Shown one piece after another: positions 51,233 through 60,597 of a stretch of DNA of 64,000 nt. Below the pieces are notes generated by a model. That model did not search any database and was not told the origin of the DNA. It was given only the letters and a program-made list of their open reading frames with translations. The first letter of the stretch is position 1, and each line of letters starts with the position of its first letter. Position numbers and translations under genes: made by a program. The DNA comes from Massiliimalia massiliensis (GTDB lineage Bacteria > Bacillota > Clostridia > Oscillospirales > Ruminococcaceae), in the NCBI RefSeq assembly GCF_900155615.1, contig NZ_FUHT01000003.1, forward strand, positions 620,001-684,000, in the 5' to 3' direction.

Positions 51233-51790
51233 TTATTTTTTGATGCAGGAAACGAAATCAGCTTTCCAGCTATCCGCTTCCTCCGAAACGGCAAAGAAAA
51301 TATAATTCCCCATCCGTTCCAGCACGTGCGCCTTCAGCAGTGCGGTCTGCTCTGCACCATAGCCGTCAAACGCGTCAATCTGACTGTTCAGGCGGCCTTC
51401 TATCTGCTCCTCCGCAGCGGCTGCCTGGGAGGAGTCTTTTAATTTGACCACCAGCAGCTCGTCCACTGCCATGGTGGATTCCGAGAGATAGAGGAAATAT
51501 CCGTCATAATCCTCGGCGGATAACCCGTAGCAGCGCCGCAGATCATTGTCCGATCCTTTGGTTAAGGAAGAAATGCCCTTTGCCGGAAACATGGCCTGTT
51601 CGATCACGGAAACCGGCTTGTCCTTATAATTTCCTGAAAAACAGAGCAAAACCAGAAAGACCGCCAGAAAGACAAGCAGGCTGATCTTTGCACAGAGGAT
51701 GACGAGACCTTCGCGGTTCGGCGCCGGCTTCTGTTCCTCTGGGCTTGTCCCGGTGCCGGCCGGGTTAAAATTTTCAAATATGTTTATCAC
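51233..51790 (-). CDS. DUF4358 membrane-anchored protein
   Basis: 185 residues, one membrane segment (about 35-57), and an extracellular domain like DUF4358, a family found with MBOAT/SGNH acetylation genes in Clostridia. Begins at a GTG that overlaps the upstream gene by 4 bp. Role unknown but probably part of the same machine. Confidence 0.78.
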   Translation of the reverse strand: MINIFENFNPAGTGTSPEEQKPAPNREGLVILCAKISLLVFLAVFLVLLCFSGNYKDKPVSVIEQAMFPAKGISSLTKGSDNDLRRCYGLSAEDYDGYFLYLSESTMAVDELLVVKLKDSSQAAAAEEQIEGRLNSQIDAFDGYGAEQTALLKAHVLERMGNYIFFAVSEEADSWKADFVSCIKK

Positions 51791-52608
51791 AGCAATCCCG
51801 CCTTTTCCGCAACCGTTTTAAACCAGTAGGGATAGAAGGTGGATTTTACATGAATCCCGTCCGGTTCGTAGAGATCGATGTGCTTTTCCGCCAAATCGGT
51901 GCAGTCAATGAAGGTAAGGCCCATTTCATCGCACATGCTTTTGAGCGCTTTGTTAAATTCCCCGTAGTGCTTGAAATTTTGGTTTTTGCTCAGCGCCGGA
52001 TCCTGGATCGGCATAATACTCATAATATAGATCCTGGCATCCGGAAGCTGATCCTGCAGAGAGCTCACCTGCTTTTGGTAGGCTTCAATAAACGATTCTG
52101 CTTTTCCGCGGAAATAGAGCAGGTCGTTCATCCCAAAGGAAAGGAACACCTGGTCAGGATTCAGCCCGACGACAGTGGGGAAAAGCTCCCCAGCATTCGG
52201 AACGCTCATCCCGCGCTTATAGACGACATTGCTCTTGGAAAGGAACTTGTAGGTGGAGATGGCCTCCGTCAGGGAGTCGCCGACAAAAACGGACTTTTTG
52301 AAGATAGTTTTAATCTCCTTTTTCGAAAGCTTTTCAACCTGTTCCTTCTTCTTTTTTTCCTCAGCTTCTTTTTTCTTCTGCTCCTCTTCCTCTTTCTTCT
52401 CCTGCTCCAGCATGGCGTCAATCTCCGATTCCGCCTGTGAAACAGTCACCTGTTCAAGCTGCGTCAGCTTCTGTGTACCGGCAGCCACCTGCTGGATGTC
52501 CTGCTGCTTTGCTGAATGGCTTTTGATCAGGAGAATGCTGACCAGAACAATCAAAACGGCAAGAACCGCAACGCCGATGATCCGGTAAACCGCCGAGCTT
52601 TTCTTCAT
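51787..52608 (-). CDS. SGNH/GDSL hydrolase, membrane-anchored, coiled-coil linker
   Basis: 273 residues: one N-terminal membrane segment, a long Glu/Lys coiled-coil linker (about 50-95), then an SGNH domain with VFVGDSLTE (Ser), SFGMNDL (Gly/Asn), and DGIHVKSTF (Asp/His). Likely esterase or transferase for O-acetyl groups. First gene of a four-gene operon. ATG with GGAAAG site. Confidence 0.85.
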   Translation of the reverse strand: MKKSSAVYRIIGVAVLAVLIVLVSILLIKSHSAKQQDIQQVAAGTQKLTQLEQVTVSQAESEIDAMLEQEKKEEEEQKKKEAEEKKKKEQVEKLSKKEIKTIFKKSVFVGDSLTEAISTYKFLSKSNVVYKRGMSVPNAGELFPTVVGLNPDQVFLSFGMNDLLYFRGKAESFIEAYQKQVSSLQDQLPDARIYIMSIMPIQDPALSKNQNFKHYGEFNKALKSMCDEMGLTFIDCTDLAEKHIDLYEPDGIHVKSTFYPYWFKTVAEKAGLL

Positions 52609-52779
52609 AAATATCGACTCTTTCCAACCAATTTTCTTTCTGTTCTGAATGATAGAACCTATTTATTATTCTACCATAATTATCTATTAATAACAATTCG
52701 AAACAAAAGATTGTTACCATTCACCAAAAGATTGTAACCGGTTTGAAATTCTTATTACAATCCTGTAAAACTCTGTGTT

Positions 52780-53790
52780 TTAGGTTGTTCCGCGCTCTAC
52801 CAGGGCAACCGGCAGCACTACATGGCGCTGCGGGACGGTTTCGCCTTTTACCATTTTGAGCAGGAGATGGGCTGCCTTGAGAGCAAGCTCCTTTTTGTTT
52901 TGCTGGATGGTGGTGATTGCCGGATAACAGAACTCCGAAACGGAAACGCCGTCGAAGCCGACAATCTTGACCTGCTCCGGGACAGCGATGTTGTTCTGCT
53001 GCAGGGCAACCAGCGCGCCGTAAGCGCGCCAGTCGTTGGTGGCGAAGATTCCGTCGAAACGGATTTTTTTCTTGATCATATAAAAGACGATGTCCCGCGC
53101 TTCCTGGAAGTTGGACAAATCATCCCCGAGGTGCACGACCAGGTCGTCCCGCCTGGGGATCCCATAGTCCCGGAGCGCGTCAAGATAACCGTTCAACCGT
53201 TGGGTATTCACTGAAAGGGCCCGCTGCTTTGACAGGATCATAATGTCCCGGCATCCTTTTTTGATTAGTGCCTCGGTTGCGATATAACCGCCGAGATAGT
53301 GGTCGGACTCCACATAGACAACCTCGTTTTTCCCCTTTGGCCTGCGGTCGATGCAGGCAATTGGAATCCCGGTGCTGAGCACCTCCTGCGGCAGGTCCTC
53401 GCTACCGGAAATGCAGAGTATCCCGTCTACGGTTTTGGATTCCAGGATGCGGAAATAGGCGGCCTCCTTCTGCTCCTCCTCATTGGTGTTGCAGATCAGG
53501 ACGGAATATCCCTTGCGGAAGAAGTATTTCTCCAGCTCCAGCACAATCTCCGCAAACAGCTCGTTGCTGATATCCGGGACGATGACCCCGATGGTGTTGG
53601 ACTTGCTTTCCCGAAGGCTTTTGCCGGTCATATTGGTGGTGTAATGATATTCCTTGATTACCTTTTCCACCCGCCTGCGCGTTTCCTCGGAGAATCGGCC
53701 GTTTTGGTTGATGACACGGGAAACAGTCGCGACCGAAACACCGCTCAGCCGCGCGATATCCTTGATAGAGACTTTTTTCTTTGCTCTCAC
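52780..53790 (-). CDS. LacI-family transcription regulator
   Basis: 336 residues: DNA-binding head SIKDIARLSGVSVATVSRVI and a periplasmic-binding-like sugar domain (GVIVPDISNELFAEIV, VGFDGVSVSEFCYPAITTIQQ). Starts at a GTG with AAGAAGG. Faces the allose-type operon; TAATCGTT occurs in inverse orientation before both units (53816-53823 and 54008-54015), so it probably represses both, responding to a sugar. Confidence 0.92.
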   Translation of the reverse strand: MRAKKKVSIKDIARLSGVSVATVSRVINQNGRFSEETRRRVEKVIKEYHYTTNMTGKSLRESKSNTIGVIVPDISNELFAEIVLELEKYFFRKGYSVLICNTNEEEQKEAAYFRILESKTVDGILCISGSEDLPQEVLSTGIPIACIDRRPKGKNEVVYVESDHYLGGYIATEALIKKGCRDIMILSKQRALSVNTQRLNGYLDALRDYGIPRRDDLVVHLGDDLSNFQEARDIVFYMIKKKIRFDGIFATNDWRAYGALVALQQNNIAVPEQVKIVGFDGVSVSEFCYPAITTIQQNKKELALKAAHLLLKMVKGETVPQRHVVLPVALVERGTT

Positions 53791-54095
53791 AAAAAAACCT
53801 TCTTTAACCTGAAATTAATCGTTACTCATTTGTTACTCATGATATCAGATTTTGCCCGGCTTGTAAAGCAATCCGGGCAGATCGGGTCAAATTGGGGATA
53901 ATATTGGCGATTAAACCAACTTTTTTGGACTGCAATTATGCAGAGTGACTATTTTTTTGATTCGGGTTGACAAGTGCCGACGAACCTGTAATAATGTAGT
54001 TAGAGAAAACGATTACCCAAAGTGTTTCCCGAATGCGGCGGGCGTTGCTTACAATTGAGGAAAGGGAGCCTTTGCGCTGCGAAGGCATGGTGATT
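53791..54095. promoter_or_regulatory. LacI-allose operon control region
   Basis: The plus-strand promoter TTGACA (53967-53972) with TAATAAT about 17 bp on; octamer TAATCGTT at 53816-53823 and, inverted, 54008-54015; direct repeat GTTACTCAT at 53821 and 53832. The second copy lies just after the promoter, as an operator would. Confidence 0.65.
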
Positions 54096-54749
54096 ATGAT
54101 GAAAAAACTGATTTGTCCATCGATGATGTGTGCAAATTTTGACTGCCTGAAGGCGGAGGTGGAGGCGCTGGATCAAGCCGGTACCGATATTTTCCACATT
54201 GATATTATGGACGGCAGCTTTGTGCCGAATTTTGGAATGGGGATTCAGGACGTCGCCTGTATCCGGCGGCTGACCAAAAAACCGGTGGATGCTCACCTGA
54301 TGATCGATAATCCGGGCAACTATGTCGAATTGTTCGCGGAGCTTGGCGCGGACATCATCTATATCCATCCGGAGGCAGACGTGCATCCGGCCAGGACGCT
54401 GGATAAAATCCGCGCGGCTGGGAAAAAGGCGGGGATTGCAATCAATCCCGGAACCTCTGTAGAGACAATCCGCGAGCTGCTCCCGCTGACCGATTACCTG
54501 ATGGTCATGACGGTGAACCCGGGCTTTGCGGGACAGAAGTATCTGGACTTTGTCAATAAAAAGATTGAAACATTGGTAGGAATGAAAGAGGAATTTGGCT
54601 TTAACCTGATGGTAGACGGCGCGATTTCCCCGCAGAAGATTGAAATGCTGTCCGCGATGGGCGTGGACGGGTTTGTCCTGGGAACCTCCGCGCTGTTCGG
54701 CAAAGAGGAAAGCTACGAGGTAATCATCCCTCGTCTGAAGCAGGAATAA
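54096..54749 (+). CDS. Ribulose-phosphate 3-epimerase family, AlsE-like
   Basis: 217 residues, TIM barrel: ICPSMMCANFDCL, HIDIMDGSFVPNFGMG (metal His/Asp), MTVNPGFAGQKY and MVDGAISP. Next to an allose kinase-like gene and an RpiB, it most likely epimerises allulose-6-phosphate to fructose-6-phosphate, though plain Rpe is possible. Start at 54096 because GAAGG is 10 nt upstream; the frame extends further without a site. Confidence 0.85.
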   Translation: MMKKLICPSMMCANFDCLKAEVEALDQAGTDIFHIDIMDGSFVPNFGMGIQDVACIRRLTKKPVDAHLMIDNPGNYVELFAELGADIIYIHPEADVHPARTLDKIRAAGKKAGIAINPGTSVETIRELLPLTDYLMVMTVNPGFAGQKYLDFVNKKIETLVGMKEEFGFNLMVDGAISPQKIEMLSAMGVDGFVLGTSALFGKEESYEVIIPRLKQE

Positions 54750-54766
54750 AAGGAGGCAGAGAGAAA

Positions 54767-55678
54767 ATGGCAGAGCATACCTATGTACTTGGAATTGATA
54801 TTGGAGGAACCAATATCCGGATGGGCTTAGTCGATGAAAATAATGAGCTGAGCGAATACCTGAAGGTGCCGCAGGAAAGCATCCTGACCGGAGAGGACAC
54901 GCTGGAGAGCCTGGCAGTCTATCTGGAAGGGTATCTGGCGGAAAGGGCAAAGGGGAAAGACGTAATCGCAATTGTAGCTGGAATCCCGGCGGCAATGAGC
55001 CGTGACCGTTCCACCGTTCTGAACGCGCCGAATATTCGGGGCTTCAGCGGCAAGAATGTACAGGCGGCATTACAGTCTCACTTTAGCTGCCCGGTTTTGC
55101 TGGAACGGGATGCAACCATGCTGTTTTACTATGACCTGTATCAGCACAATATACCGCACAAGGATATTATCATCGGCTGCTATATCGGCACCGGAATCGG
55201 AAATGTGATCTCGGTGGACGGGAAGCCGCTGGTAGGAAACGACGGTTCCGCAGGGGAGCTTGGGCATATCCCGGTCTGGGATAAGACGGACATCTGCAAC
55301 TGCGGAAATGAAGGCTGCATGGAAAGCCATGTCGGCGGAAAATACCTGGTGGAATTGCAGAAAACAACCTTCCCGGATGTAGATATCCATGACCTCTTTG
55401 CAGAGAGGGGCGACGCTCCGGAGCTAGACCGGTATGTGGAGCATCTCTCCCTGCCGATTACAACCGAAATCAATATTTTGAACCCGGCGGTGATTATCCT
55501 GGGCGGCGGCGTGCTCTCTATGCCGGGCTTCCCGAAGGAGCGCCTGGAAAAATACATTTACAAGCACAGCCGTAAGCCTTTCCCGGCGGACAACCTGCAC
55601 ATTGTCTATTCGGACAACGGCGGCGAAAACGGAATTTACGGAAGCGCGCTCTATGCACGTGACATACTGGGAAAATAA
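54767..55678 (+). CDS. ROK-family sugar kinase, allose kinase-like
   Basis: 303 residues: LGIDIGGTNIRMGLVDE, ATP site GTGIGNVIS, and the ROK zinc/His-Cys motif GELGHIPVWDKTDICNCG with CMES. Closest by eye to AlsK (D-allose kinase), and its neighbours (AlsE-like and RpiB-like) agree. 17 bp after the epimerase gene. No transporter gene is present in this window. Confidence 0.82.
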   Translation: MAEHTYVLGIDIGGTNIRMGLVDENNELSEYLKVPQESILTGEDTLESLAVYLEGYLAERAKGKDVIAIVAGIPAAMSRDRSTVLNAPNIRGFSGKNVQAALQSHFSCPVLLERDATMLFYYDLYQHNIPHKDIIIGCYIGTGIGNVISVDGKPLVGNDGSAGELGHIPVWDKTDICNCGNEGCMESHVGGKYLVELQKTTFPDVDIHDLFAERGDAPELDRYVEHLSLPITTEINILNPAVIILGGGVLSMPGFPKERLEKYIYKHSRKPFPADNLHIVYSDNGGENGIYGSALYARDILGK

Positions 55679-55707
55679 CCTCAACTGATAAAAAAGGAGA
55701 ATGAATC

Positions 55708-56163
55708 ATGATTGCTTTGGCTTCTGACCACGTTGGAATTGAACTGAAAAAACATATTATGGACTACCTCGACGAGCTGCATCTGGAATACCGTGATTAC
55801 GGCACCTATTCCACCGAGCGCTGCAACTATCCGGAATACGCCCTGAAGGCCGCCAATGCGGTTGCGAGCGGCGAATGTGAAAAGGGGATCATCTGCTGCG
55901 GAACCGGGATTGGAATTTCTATCGCGGCGAACAAGGTCAAGGGCATCCGCTGCGTGGTCTGCTCCGACTGTTATTCTGCGCTGCTTTCCCGGCAGCACAA
56001 CAATACAAATATGCTCTCCCTCGGCTCCCGCGTAGTCGGCAAAGACCTTGGGCTGATGATTGTAAAAAGCTGGCTGGAAGGCAAATACGAAGGCGGCCGG
56101 CATCAGGTGCGGATCGACCAGATCGCTGAGATTGAACAGACCGGCACCATTTCCGGAAAATAA
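55708..56163 (+). CDS. rpiB: RpiB-family isomerase (allose-6-phosphate type)
   Basis: 151 residues: IALASDHVGIELKKHI, CGTGIGISIAANKVKGIRC and NNTNMLSLGSRVVG, with active-site Cys. RpiB enzymes interconvert ribose-5- and ribulose-5-phosphate; in this operon the allose-6-phosphate to allulose-6-phosphate step is suggested. 29 bp after the kinase, followed by a terminator. Confidence 0.88.
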   Translation: MIALASDHVGIELKKHIMDYLDELHLEYRDYGTYSTERCNYPEYALKAANAVASGECEKGIICCGTGIGISIAANKVKGIRCVVCSDCYSALLSRQHNNTNMLSLGSRVVGKDLGLMIVKSWLEGKYEGGRHQVRIDQIAEIEQTGTISGK

Positions 56164-56187
56164 CTGTTTACTCCATATAATCCTAAA

Positions 56188-56226
56188 AAAGCCCCCGCAG
56201 AAGGTGTTCCTTCCACGGGGGCTTTG
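56188..56226 (+). terminator. Terminator of the allose operon
   Basis: AAAGCCCCCG and CGGGGGCTTT with an inner AAGG/CCTT stem. Confidence 0.85.
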
Positions 56227-56349
56227 CCCTGTTGGCTGGAAAATTTTATTGACTAATACCTGGGAAAGGACTATAATTTAAAATGAAATATTCAGATAAT
56301 CTAAGCTGGCCATGCAGACGGTTTCGGTTATCCTTGGGAGGAATTTGGA

Positions 56350-57003
56350 ATGAAATTTTTTATCGACACAGCGAATGTAGAAGACATCAAAAAGGCTAAT
56401 GACATGGGCGTAATCTGCGGTGTTACAACAAACCCGTCCCTGATTGCAAAAGAGGGAAGAGATTTTAAAGAAGTTATCAGCGAGATCGCTTCAATTGTTG
56501 ACGGCCCGATCAGCGGCGAAGTAAAAGCGACGACGGTTGACGCGGAAGGCATGATCAAGGAAGGCCGGGAGATTGCGGCAATCCATCCGAATATGGTTGT
56601 AAAAATCCCGATGACCGTAGAAGGGCTGAAGGCGACCAAGGTGCTCGCTTCCGAAGGAATCAAAACCAACGTCACTTTGGTATTCAGCGCAAACCAGGCG
56701 CTTCTGGCGGCGCGTGCAGGCGCTACCTATGTTTCCCCGTTCCTGGGCAGACTGGACGATATCTCCGCTCCTGGGATTGATCTGATCCGTACAATCTCTG
56801 AAATCTTCCAGATTTACGGGCTGGAAACCGAAATCATTGCGGCGAGCGTCAGAAACCCGATCCACGTGACTGACTGTGCCCTGGCTGGCGCAGACATCGC
56901 TACTGTTCCTTACGGCGTAATTGAGCAGATGACCAAGCATCCGCTGACCGATCAGGGAATCGCAAAATTCCAGGCGGACTACAAAGCGGTTTTCGGTGAA
57001 TAA
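56350..57003 (+). CDS. Transaldolase-like fructose-6-phosphate aldolase
   Basis: 217 residues: [42 protein letters not shown] (Schiff-base Lys) and [12 protein letters not shown]. Short transaldolase subgroup (TalB-less, MipB/FSA). It makes or breaks fructose-6-phosphate, so it fits next to the allose pathway, but has its own promoter region. GGGAGG site. Confidence 0.93.
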   Translation: MKFFIDTANVEDIKKANDMGVICGVTTNPSLIAKEGRDFKEVISEIASIVDGPISGEVKATTVDAEGMIKEGREIAAIHPNMVVKIPMTVEGLKATKVLASEGIKTNVTLVFSANQALLAARAGATYVSPFLGRLDDISAPGIDLIRTISEIFQIYGLETEIIAASVRNPIHVTDCALAGADIATVPYGVIEQMTKHPLTDQGIAKFQADYKAVFGE

Positions 57004-57012
57004 TAAAGAGTG

Positions 57013-57045
57013 AAAACGCGGGCAACATTTGTTGTCCGCGTTTGA
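57013..57045. terminator. Terminator
   Basis: AAACGCGG-CAACA pairs with TGTTG-CCGCGTTT, flanked by A/T; separates the aldolase and the converging TPR gene. Confidence 0.75.
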
Positions 57046-57093
57046 TTCTGCCTATATAAAAATGTATTGTTTCATAAGCATGGTGTTTTTGTT

Positions 57094-57948
57094 TTATATT
57101 GGCTCGCATGGCTGCTCCTGCTGTAGCTGCCCCGCTAGGACGGCGTCCTGCTTTAATTGAGCCAGAATTTTCTGATCCGGATCTGAATAGCCGGCGCCGA
57201 CCGCAATTTGATACTGCTCCAGCATTTCCCTTTCTTTGCCTAAAACCGAAAGCGCCTTAGCGTAATTCATCCGGATTACTGGATGATCCGGCATTTCCTT
57301 CGTTGCTTTTTCAAAACAGGAAAGAGACTTCTCGTACTTTCCCGTATTTAGATAATAGTTTCCGAGCTTGTTATAGGCAAATGTATTACGGGGATTATAG
57401 AATATGGCATTTTCGCAGCATTTTGCCGCTTTGTCCGATTGATTTTCGTCAAAATAAATGGTTGCCAGATTAGACCAGACCATATCATAGGATGGATCTA
57501 ATTCCAAAGCCTTGTGAAAATACTCGACAGCGCGGCCATATTTTTTCTCCTCCAGTGCGGTTCGTCCGATCAGGAACAAAATACGCGCTTCTGCTTCAGG
57601 GGAAGCGGCCGCCTTTTGCGCTTTTTTCAAGTAATAATATGCGGTTTCGTGATGGTCGGTATACCAGGCGCGGTAGCCCTTATAGAACAGTTTTTTGGCG
57701 CGGCGGTCATCGTGAAAATAATTGAGGGTGATTTCGTTAAAATCTCTGGTGAGCCTATCGGATACCGGTTTATCAATAGAGGTGTAAAATGTACTGACCA
57801 GTCCTAAAATTCCGGCGGTCAGGGGGAAAAGCGCTTTCAAATAAAAGGTATGTTCCCGATGCTCCAAAACTGCGGCTACGATAATAATCAGGGTGAAAAC
57901 AATAATGAACGAACACAGGATTCGGCGGAACAGAAGCTTTTTTGTCAT
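57094..57948 (-). CDS. Membrane-anchored TPR protein
   Basis: 284 residues: two N-terminal membrane segments (residues ~10-30 and ~34-55) and about five tetratricopeptide repeats (AYYYLKKAQKAAASPE, AVEYFHKALELDPSY, AAKCCENAIFYNP, SLSCFEKATKEMP). TPRs are protein-interaction scaffolds; partner unknown. GGAGATAGG site. Monocistronic; no operon link. Confidence 0.8.
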   Translation of the reverse strand: MTKKLLFRRILCSFIIVFTLIIIVAAVLEHREHTFYLKALFPLTAGILGLVSTFYTSIDKPVSDRLTRDFNEITLNYFHDDRRAKKLFYKGYRAWYTDHHETAYYYLKKAQKAAASPEAEARILFLIGRTALEEKKYGRAVEYFHKALELDPSYDMVWSNLATIYFDENQSDKAAKCCENAIFYNPRNTFAYNKLGNYYLNTGKYEKSLSCFEKATKEMPDHPVIRMNYAKALSVLGKEREMLEQYQIAVGAGYSDPDQKILAQLKQDAVLAGQLQQEQPCEPI

Positions 57949-57966
57949 GGAACCTATCTCCTTATG

Positions 57967-57999
57967 TAAAAAAGGCTCTCTGCTCTGGGAGAGAGCCTT
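57967..57999 (-). terminator. galU terminator
   Basis: On the minus strand AAGGCTCTCT/AGAGAGCCTT with an 8-nt loop, followed by TTTTAC. Confidence 0.85.
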
Positions 58000-58004
58000 G
58001 AAAA

Positions 58005-58877
58005 TTATAGCGTCTTTACAAATTCCTTGAGGTAGGACTTGAAATCGTTTCCAATTTCCTGGTGGGCGCAGGCGGTTTCTACAGCAGCCTGCATAATTCC
58101 CAGCTTATTACCCATGTCATAGCGGGTGCCGATAAAGTCAACCCCGATCATCCCTTTTTCACGGGCTAAAATTTTCATGGCGTCGGTGAGCTGGTACTCA
58201 CCGCCAGCGCCGGTTGGGATATTGCGCAAGATCTGGAAAATTTCCGGCGGCAGGACGCAGCGTCCCAGGATGGAGAAATTTGAGAAGGCAAGCTCCGGAG
58301 TCGCCGGCTTTTCCACCATGTCTGTTACTTTATAAACGTTATCCTTGAGGTTGTCAACCTTTAAGGAAGAATAGCGGGTTACCTGTTCGAACGGGACTTC
58401 CTTCATGCAGACGCAGCCAAGCCCGTAGGCTTCGTATTGGTCGAGAAGCTGCCGGCATACCGGATAGTCGCCCATAATCACATCATCGCCGTACAGGACG
58501 GCGAATGGCTCATTGCCAACAAACGGACGCGCGCACATAATGGCATGCCCCAGACCCTTTGGCTGCTGCTGGCGGACATAGGTGATATTTGCCATTTCGG
58601 CAATTTTCAGCACTTCGTCGCGCATGGAAAGCTTCCCGCTGTCAGCCAGCTTTTGCTCCAGCTCCGGAGCGCGGTCAAAATGATCCTCCACCACATTTTT
58701 TCCCCGGCTGAGGATAATACAGATGTCCTCAATTCCGCTTTTTACCGCTTCTTCCACGATGTACTGGATTGCGGGCTTATCCACAATGGTCAGCATTTCC
58801 TTAGGCATTGCCTTTGTAGCCGGCAATACCCGCGTACCCAGCCCTGCTGCTGGGATGACTGCTTTTTTAACTTTCAT
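58005..58877 (-). CDS. galU: UTP-glucose-1-phosphate uridylyltransferase
   Basis: Makes UDP-glucose for glycolipids and wall polymers. 290 residues; VIPAAGLGTRVLPATKAMPKEM, GKNVVEDHFD, LGHAIMCARPF and VLYGDDVI are diagnostic. Start 58877 chosen because GAAAGG lies 12 nt upstream; nearer ATG at 58889 abuts the site. The glycolipid glycosyltransferase at 38.8 kb would use its product. Confidence 0.95.
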   Translation of the reverse strand: MKVKKAVIPAAGLGTRVLPATKAMPKEMLTIVDKPAIQYIVEEAVKSGIEDICIILSRGKNVVEDHFDRAPELEQKLADSGKLSMRDEVLKIAEMANITYVRQQQPKGLGHAIMCARPFVGNEPFAVLYGDDVIMGDYPVCRQLLDQYEAYGLGCVCMKEVPFEQVTRYSSLKVDNLKDNVYKVTDMVEKPATPELAFSNFSILGRCVLPPEIFQILRNIPTGAGGEYQLTDAMKILAREKGMIGVDFIGTRYDMGNKLGIMQAAVETACAHQEIGNDFKSYLKEFVKTL

Positions 58878-59119
58878 TCTGATAGTCATTCCTTTCTGAT
58901 GCTTTGGTCCGATGCCGATTCCATAGGAGGTTATACTATGGATTTTGAACGCATTTCTGTTCAATAGGCATAAAACCGTGTCCTCCCAAGACACTTTTAC
59001 TTATCCAAAATAGTATATCATACCTCTTGTGACGATTCAACAGGATAAAACAAAAGATTTTCTTATTTTTATTAGGGTTTACAATTTTACTCTCAAGATC
59101 AGTTTTTTGGAAAAAAGTG

Positions 59120-59148
59120 TTGACAAAAATCAGTGTACTTGCTATAAT
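59120..59148 (+). promoter_or_regulatory. tRNA cluster promoter
   Basis: TTGACA (59120-59125), 17 bp, TATAAT (59143-59148), 45 bp before tRNA-Gly; serves the four tRNAs. Confidence 0.85.
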
Positions 59149-59192
59149 ATATTACGTCGCTGAAACGTCCAAGACAGCTTTTTCGATTAGAT

Positions 59193-59266
59193 GCGGGTGT
59201 AGTTCAATGGTAGAATCCCAGCCTTCCAAGCTGGTCGCGTGGGTTCGATTCCCATCACCCGCTCCA
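59193..59266 (+). tRNA. tRNA-Gly(UCC)
   Basis: Acceptor GCGGGTG/CACCCGC, anticodon loop CTTCCAA (anticodon TCC), T-arm GGG-TTCGATT-CCC, CCA encoded. Confidence 0.97.
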
Positions 59267-59297
59267 TTTTATGTACTGTTTGCGGACAGGCAGATAT

Positions 59298-59374
59298 GCG
59301 CCCATAGCTCAGCCGGATAGAGCAACTGCCTTCTAAGCAGTAGGCCACAGGTTCGAATCCTGTTGGGCGTGCCA
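59298..59374 (+). tRNA. tRNA-Arg(UCU)
   Basis: Acceptor GCGCCCA/TGGGCGT (one G-U), anticodon loop CTTCTAA (anticodon TCT), discriminator G, CCA encoded. Confidence 0.97.
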
Positions 59375-59395
59375 ATAAAATTTTATATCAATATG

Positions 59396-59472
59396 GTGGG
59401 TATAGCTTAGTCGGTTAAAGCGCCAGATTGTGGTCCTGGAGACCGAGGGTTCGAATCCCTCTACCCACCCCA
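59396..59472 (+). tRNA. tRNA-His(GUG)
   Basis: Acceptor GTGGGTA/TACCCAC, loop TTGTGGT (anticodon GTG), C73, CCA encoded. The G at 59395 is the encoded G-1 typical of tRNA-His. Confidence 0.96.
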
Positions 59473-59544
59473 TTATTTTTTACCAGATGCCCTGGAATAC
59501 GAAAGTGTTCTGGCTTTTTTTATATCTGGGATTGGTTTCCATAT

Positions 59545-59620
59545 TGGGCTATAGCCAAGCGGTAAGGCACTGGACTTTGACTCCAGCATTCCGTTGGTTC
59601 GAATCCAACTAGCCCAACCA
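59545..59620 (+). tRNA. tRNA-Gln(UUG)
   Basis: Acceptor TGGGCTA/TAGCCCA, anticodon loop CTTTGAC (anticodon TTG), CCA encoded. Confidence 0.97.
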
Positions 59621-59630
59621 ATGATACACA

Positions 59631-59672
59631 GCAAAGGCCCGCTCCACATTTTGTGGCGCGGGCCTTTGCTGT
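59631..59672 (+). terminator. tRNA cluster terminator
   Basis: CAAAGGCCCGC-CCACA pairs with TGTGG-GCGGGCCTTTG, then CTGTTTTG. Confidence 0.85.
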
Positions 59673-59689
59673 TTTGATGCGTTTCTTTT

Positions 59690-59875
59690 TTATTGTGAAC
59701 TGTCAGAGACTAGCTTGCTGACTAGCGATTTCATCTCTTTCCTGGAAGCGACATGGTGCGCTTGTTCAATAATTTCTGCCTGCTGCTGTTCTGTCATGCT
59801 GCAAAAGCATTCCATTGCGTCTGGGCGTTGTGCCAGTGCCATCCCAAGGCCTAATGGCAAAGAATCTAAGTTCAT
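59690..59875 (-). CDS. Conserved small protein, unknown
   Basis: 61 residues: MNLDSLPLGLGMALAQRPDA at the start and EQQQAEIIEQAHHVASRKEM. Start 59875 is 5 nt from GGAGGTGG; a start at 59890 is inside the site. A small protein of this look is common in Clostridia; function unknown. Helical. Confidence 0.7.
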   Translation of the reverse strand: MNLDSLPLGLGMALAQRPDAMECFCSMTEQQQAEIIEQAHHVASRKEMKSLVSKLVSDSSQ

Positions 59876-59929
59876 ATTGACCACCTCCATATAATTTCAG
59901 TATTGGCTGCGAAGCAGATGCTTATACAA

Positions 59930-59983
59930 AACCTAAGCCAGTGCCTGTCTTAATAGATGCAGGTACTGACTTGGGTTTTGGCT
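59930..59983. terminator. Long hairpin
   Basis: AACCTAAG-CAGT-CCTG pairs with CAGG-ACTG-CTTGGGTT; about 54 nt. T-run GTTTTGG on the plus side; direction uncertain. Confidence 0.5.
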
Positions 59984-60113
59984 ATCGTTCCCAAACATTT
60001 CAATCTCCTGTGATTTCTTCAAAAAACAACTTTGTGAAGGGCTTTGACCCAACTTCAGAAATATGGTATGATAAACGATAATAAATCAAGTCACAAAAGG
60101 AGTTTGTATTGCT

Positions 60114-60584
60114 ATGTCAATAGAACGAGTGAGAGCATATTTTGCGGAAGAGGGAATTGCCGACAGAATCCAGGAATTTGACGTTTCCTCCGCGACGGTA
60201 GAATTGGCGGCGCAGGCGCTTGGGTGTGCACCGGAACGAATTGCCAAAACACTTTCCTTTCAGCTTCCCGACCGGTGTATCCTGATTGTAGCGGCGGGAG
60301 ATGCAAAGGTGGATAATGCGAAATTTAAAGCGGCCTACCATACCAAGGCAAAGATGATTCCCGGCGGAGAGGTAGAGGAAAAGGTCGGTCATGCGGTCGG
60401 GGGAGTCTGCCCGTTTGCGGTGAATGATGGGGTGCCAGTATACCTGGATGAATCCCTGAAACGCTTTGAAACCGTTTTTCCTGCCTGTGGCAGCAGCAAC
60501 AGCGCGATAGAGCTGACCATCCTGGAGCTTGAGCGGTATTCGGGCTGCGCCGGCTGGGTCGACGTCTGTAAAAGCTGGAAATAA
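60114..60584 (+). CDS. YbaK/EbsC-type aminoacyl-tRNA editing protein
   Basis: 156 residues: YbaK fold with KTLSFQLPDRCILIVAAGDA and VGGVCPFAV; such proteins hydrolyse mischarged tRNA (for example Cys-tRNA-Pro). AAAGGAG site 9 nt upstream. Next gene starts 13 bp downstream, so cotranscribed. Confidence 0.88.
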   Translation: MSIERVRAYFAEEGIADRIQEFDVSSATVELAAQALGCAPERIAKTLSFQLPDRCILIVAAGDAKVDNAKFKAAYHTKAKMIPGGEVEEKVGHAVGGVCPFAVNDGVPVYLDESLKRFETVFPACGSSNSAIELTILELERYSGCAGWVDVCKSWK

Positions 60585-60597
60585 CGGAGGAGAGCAC

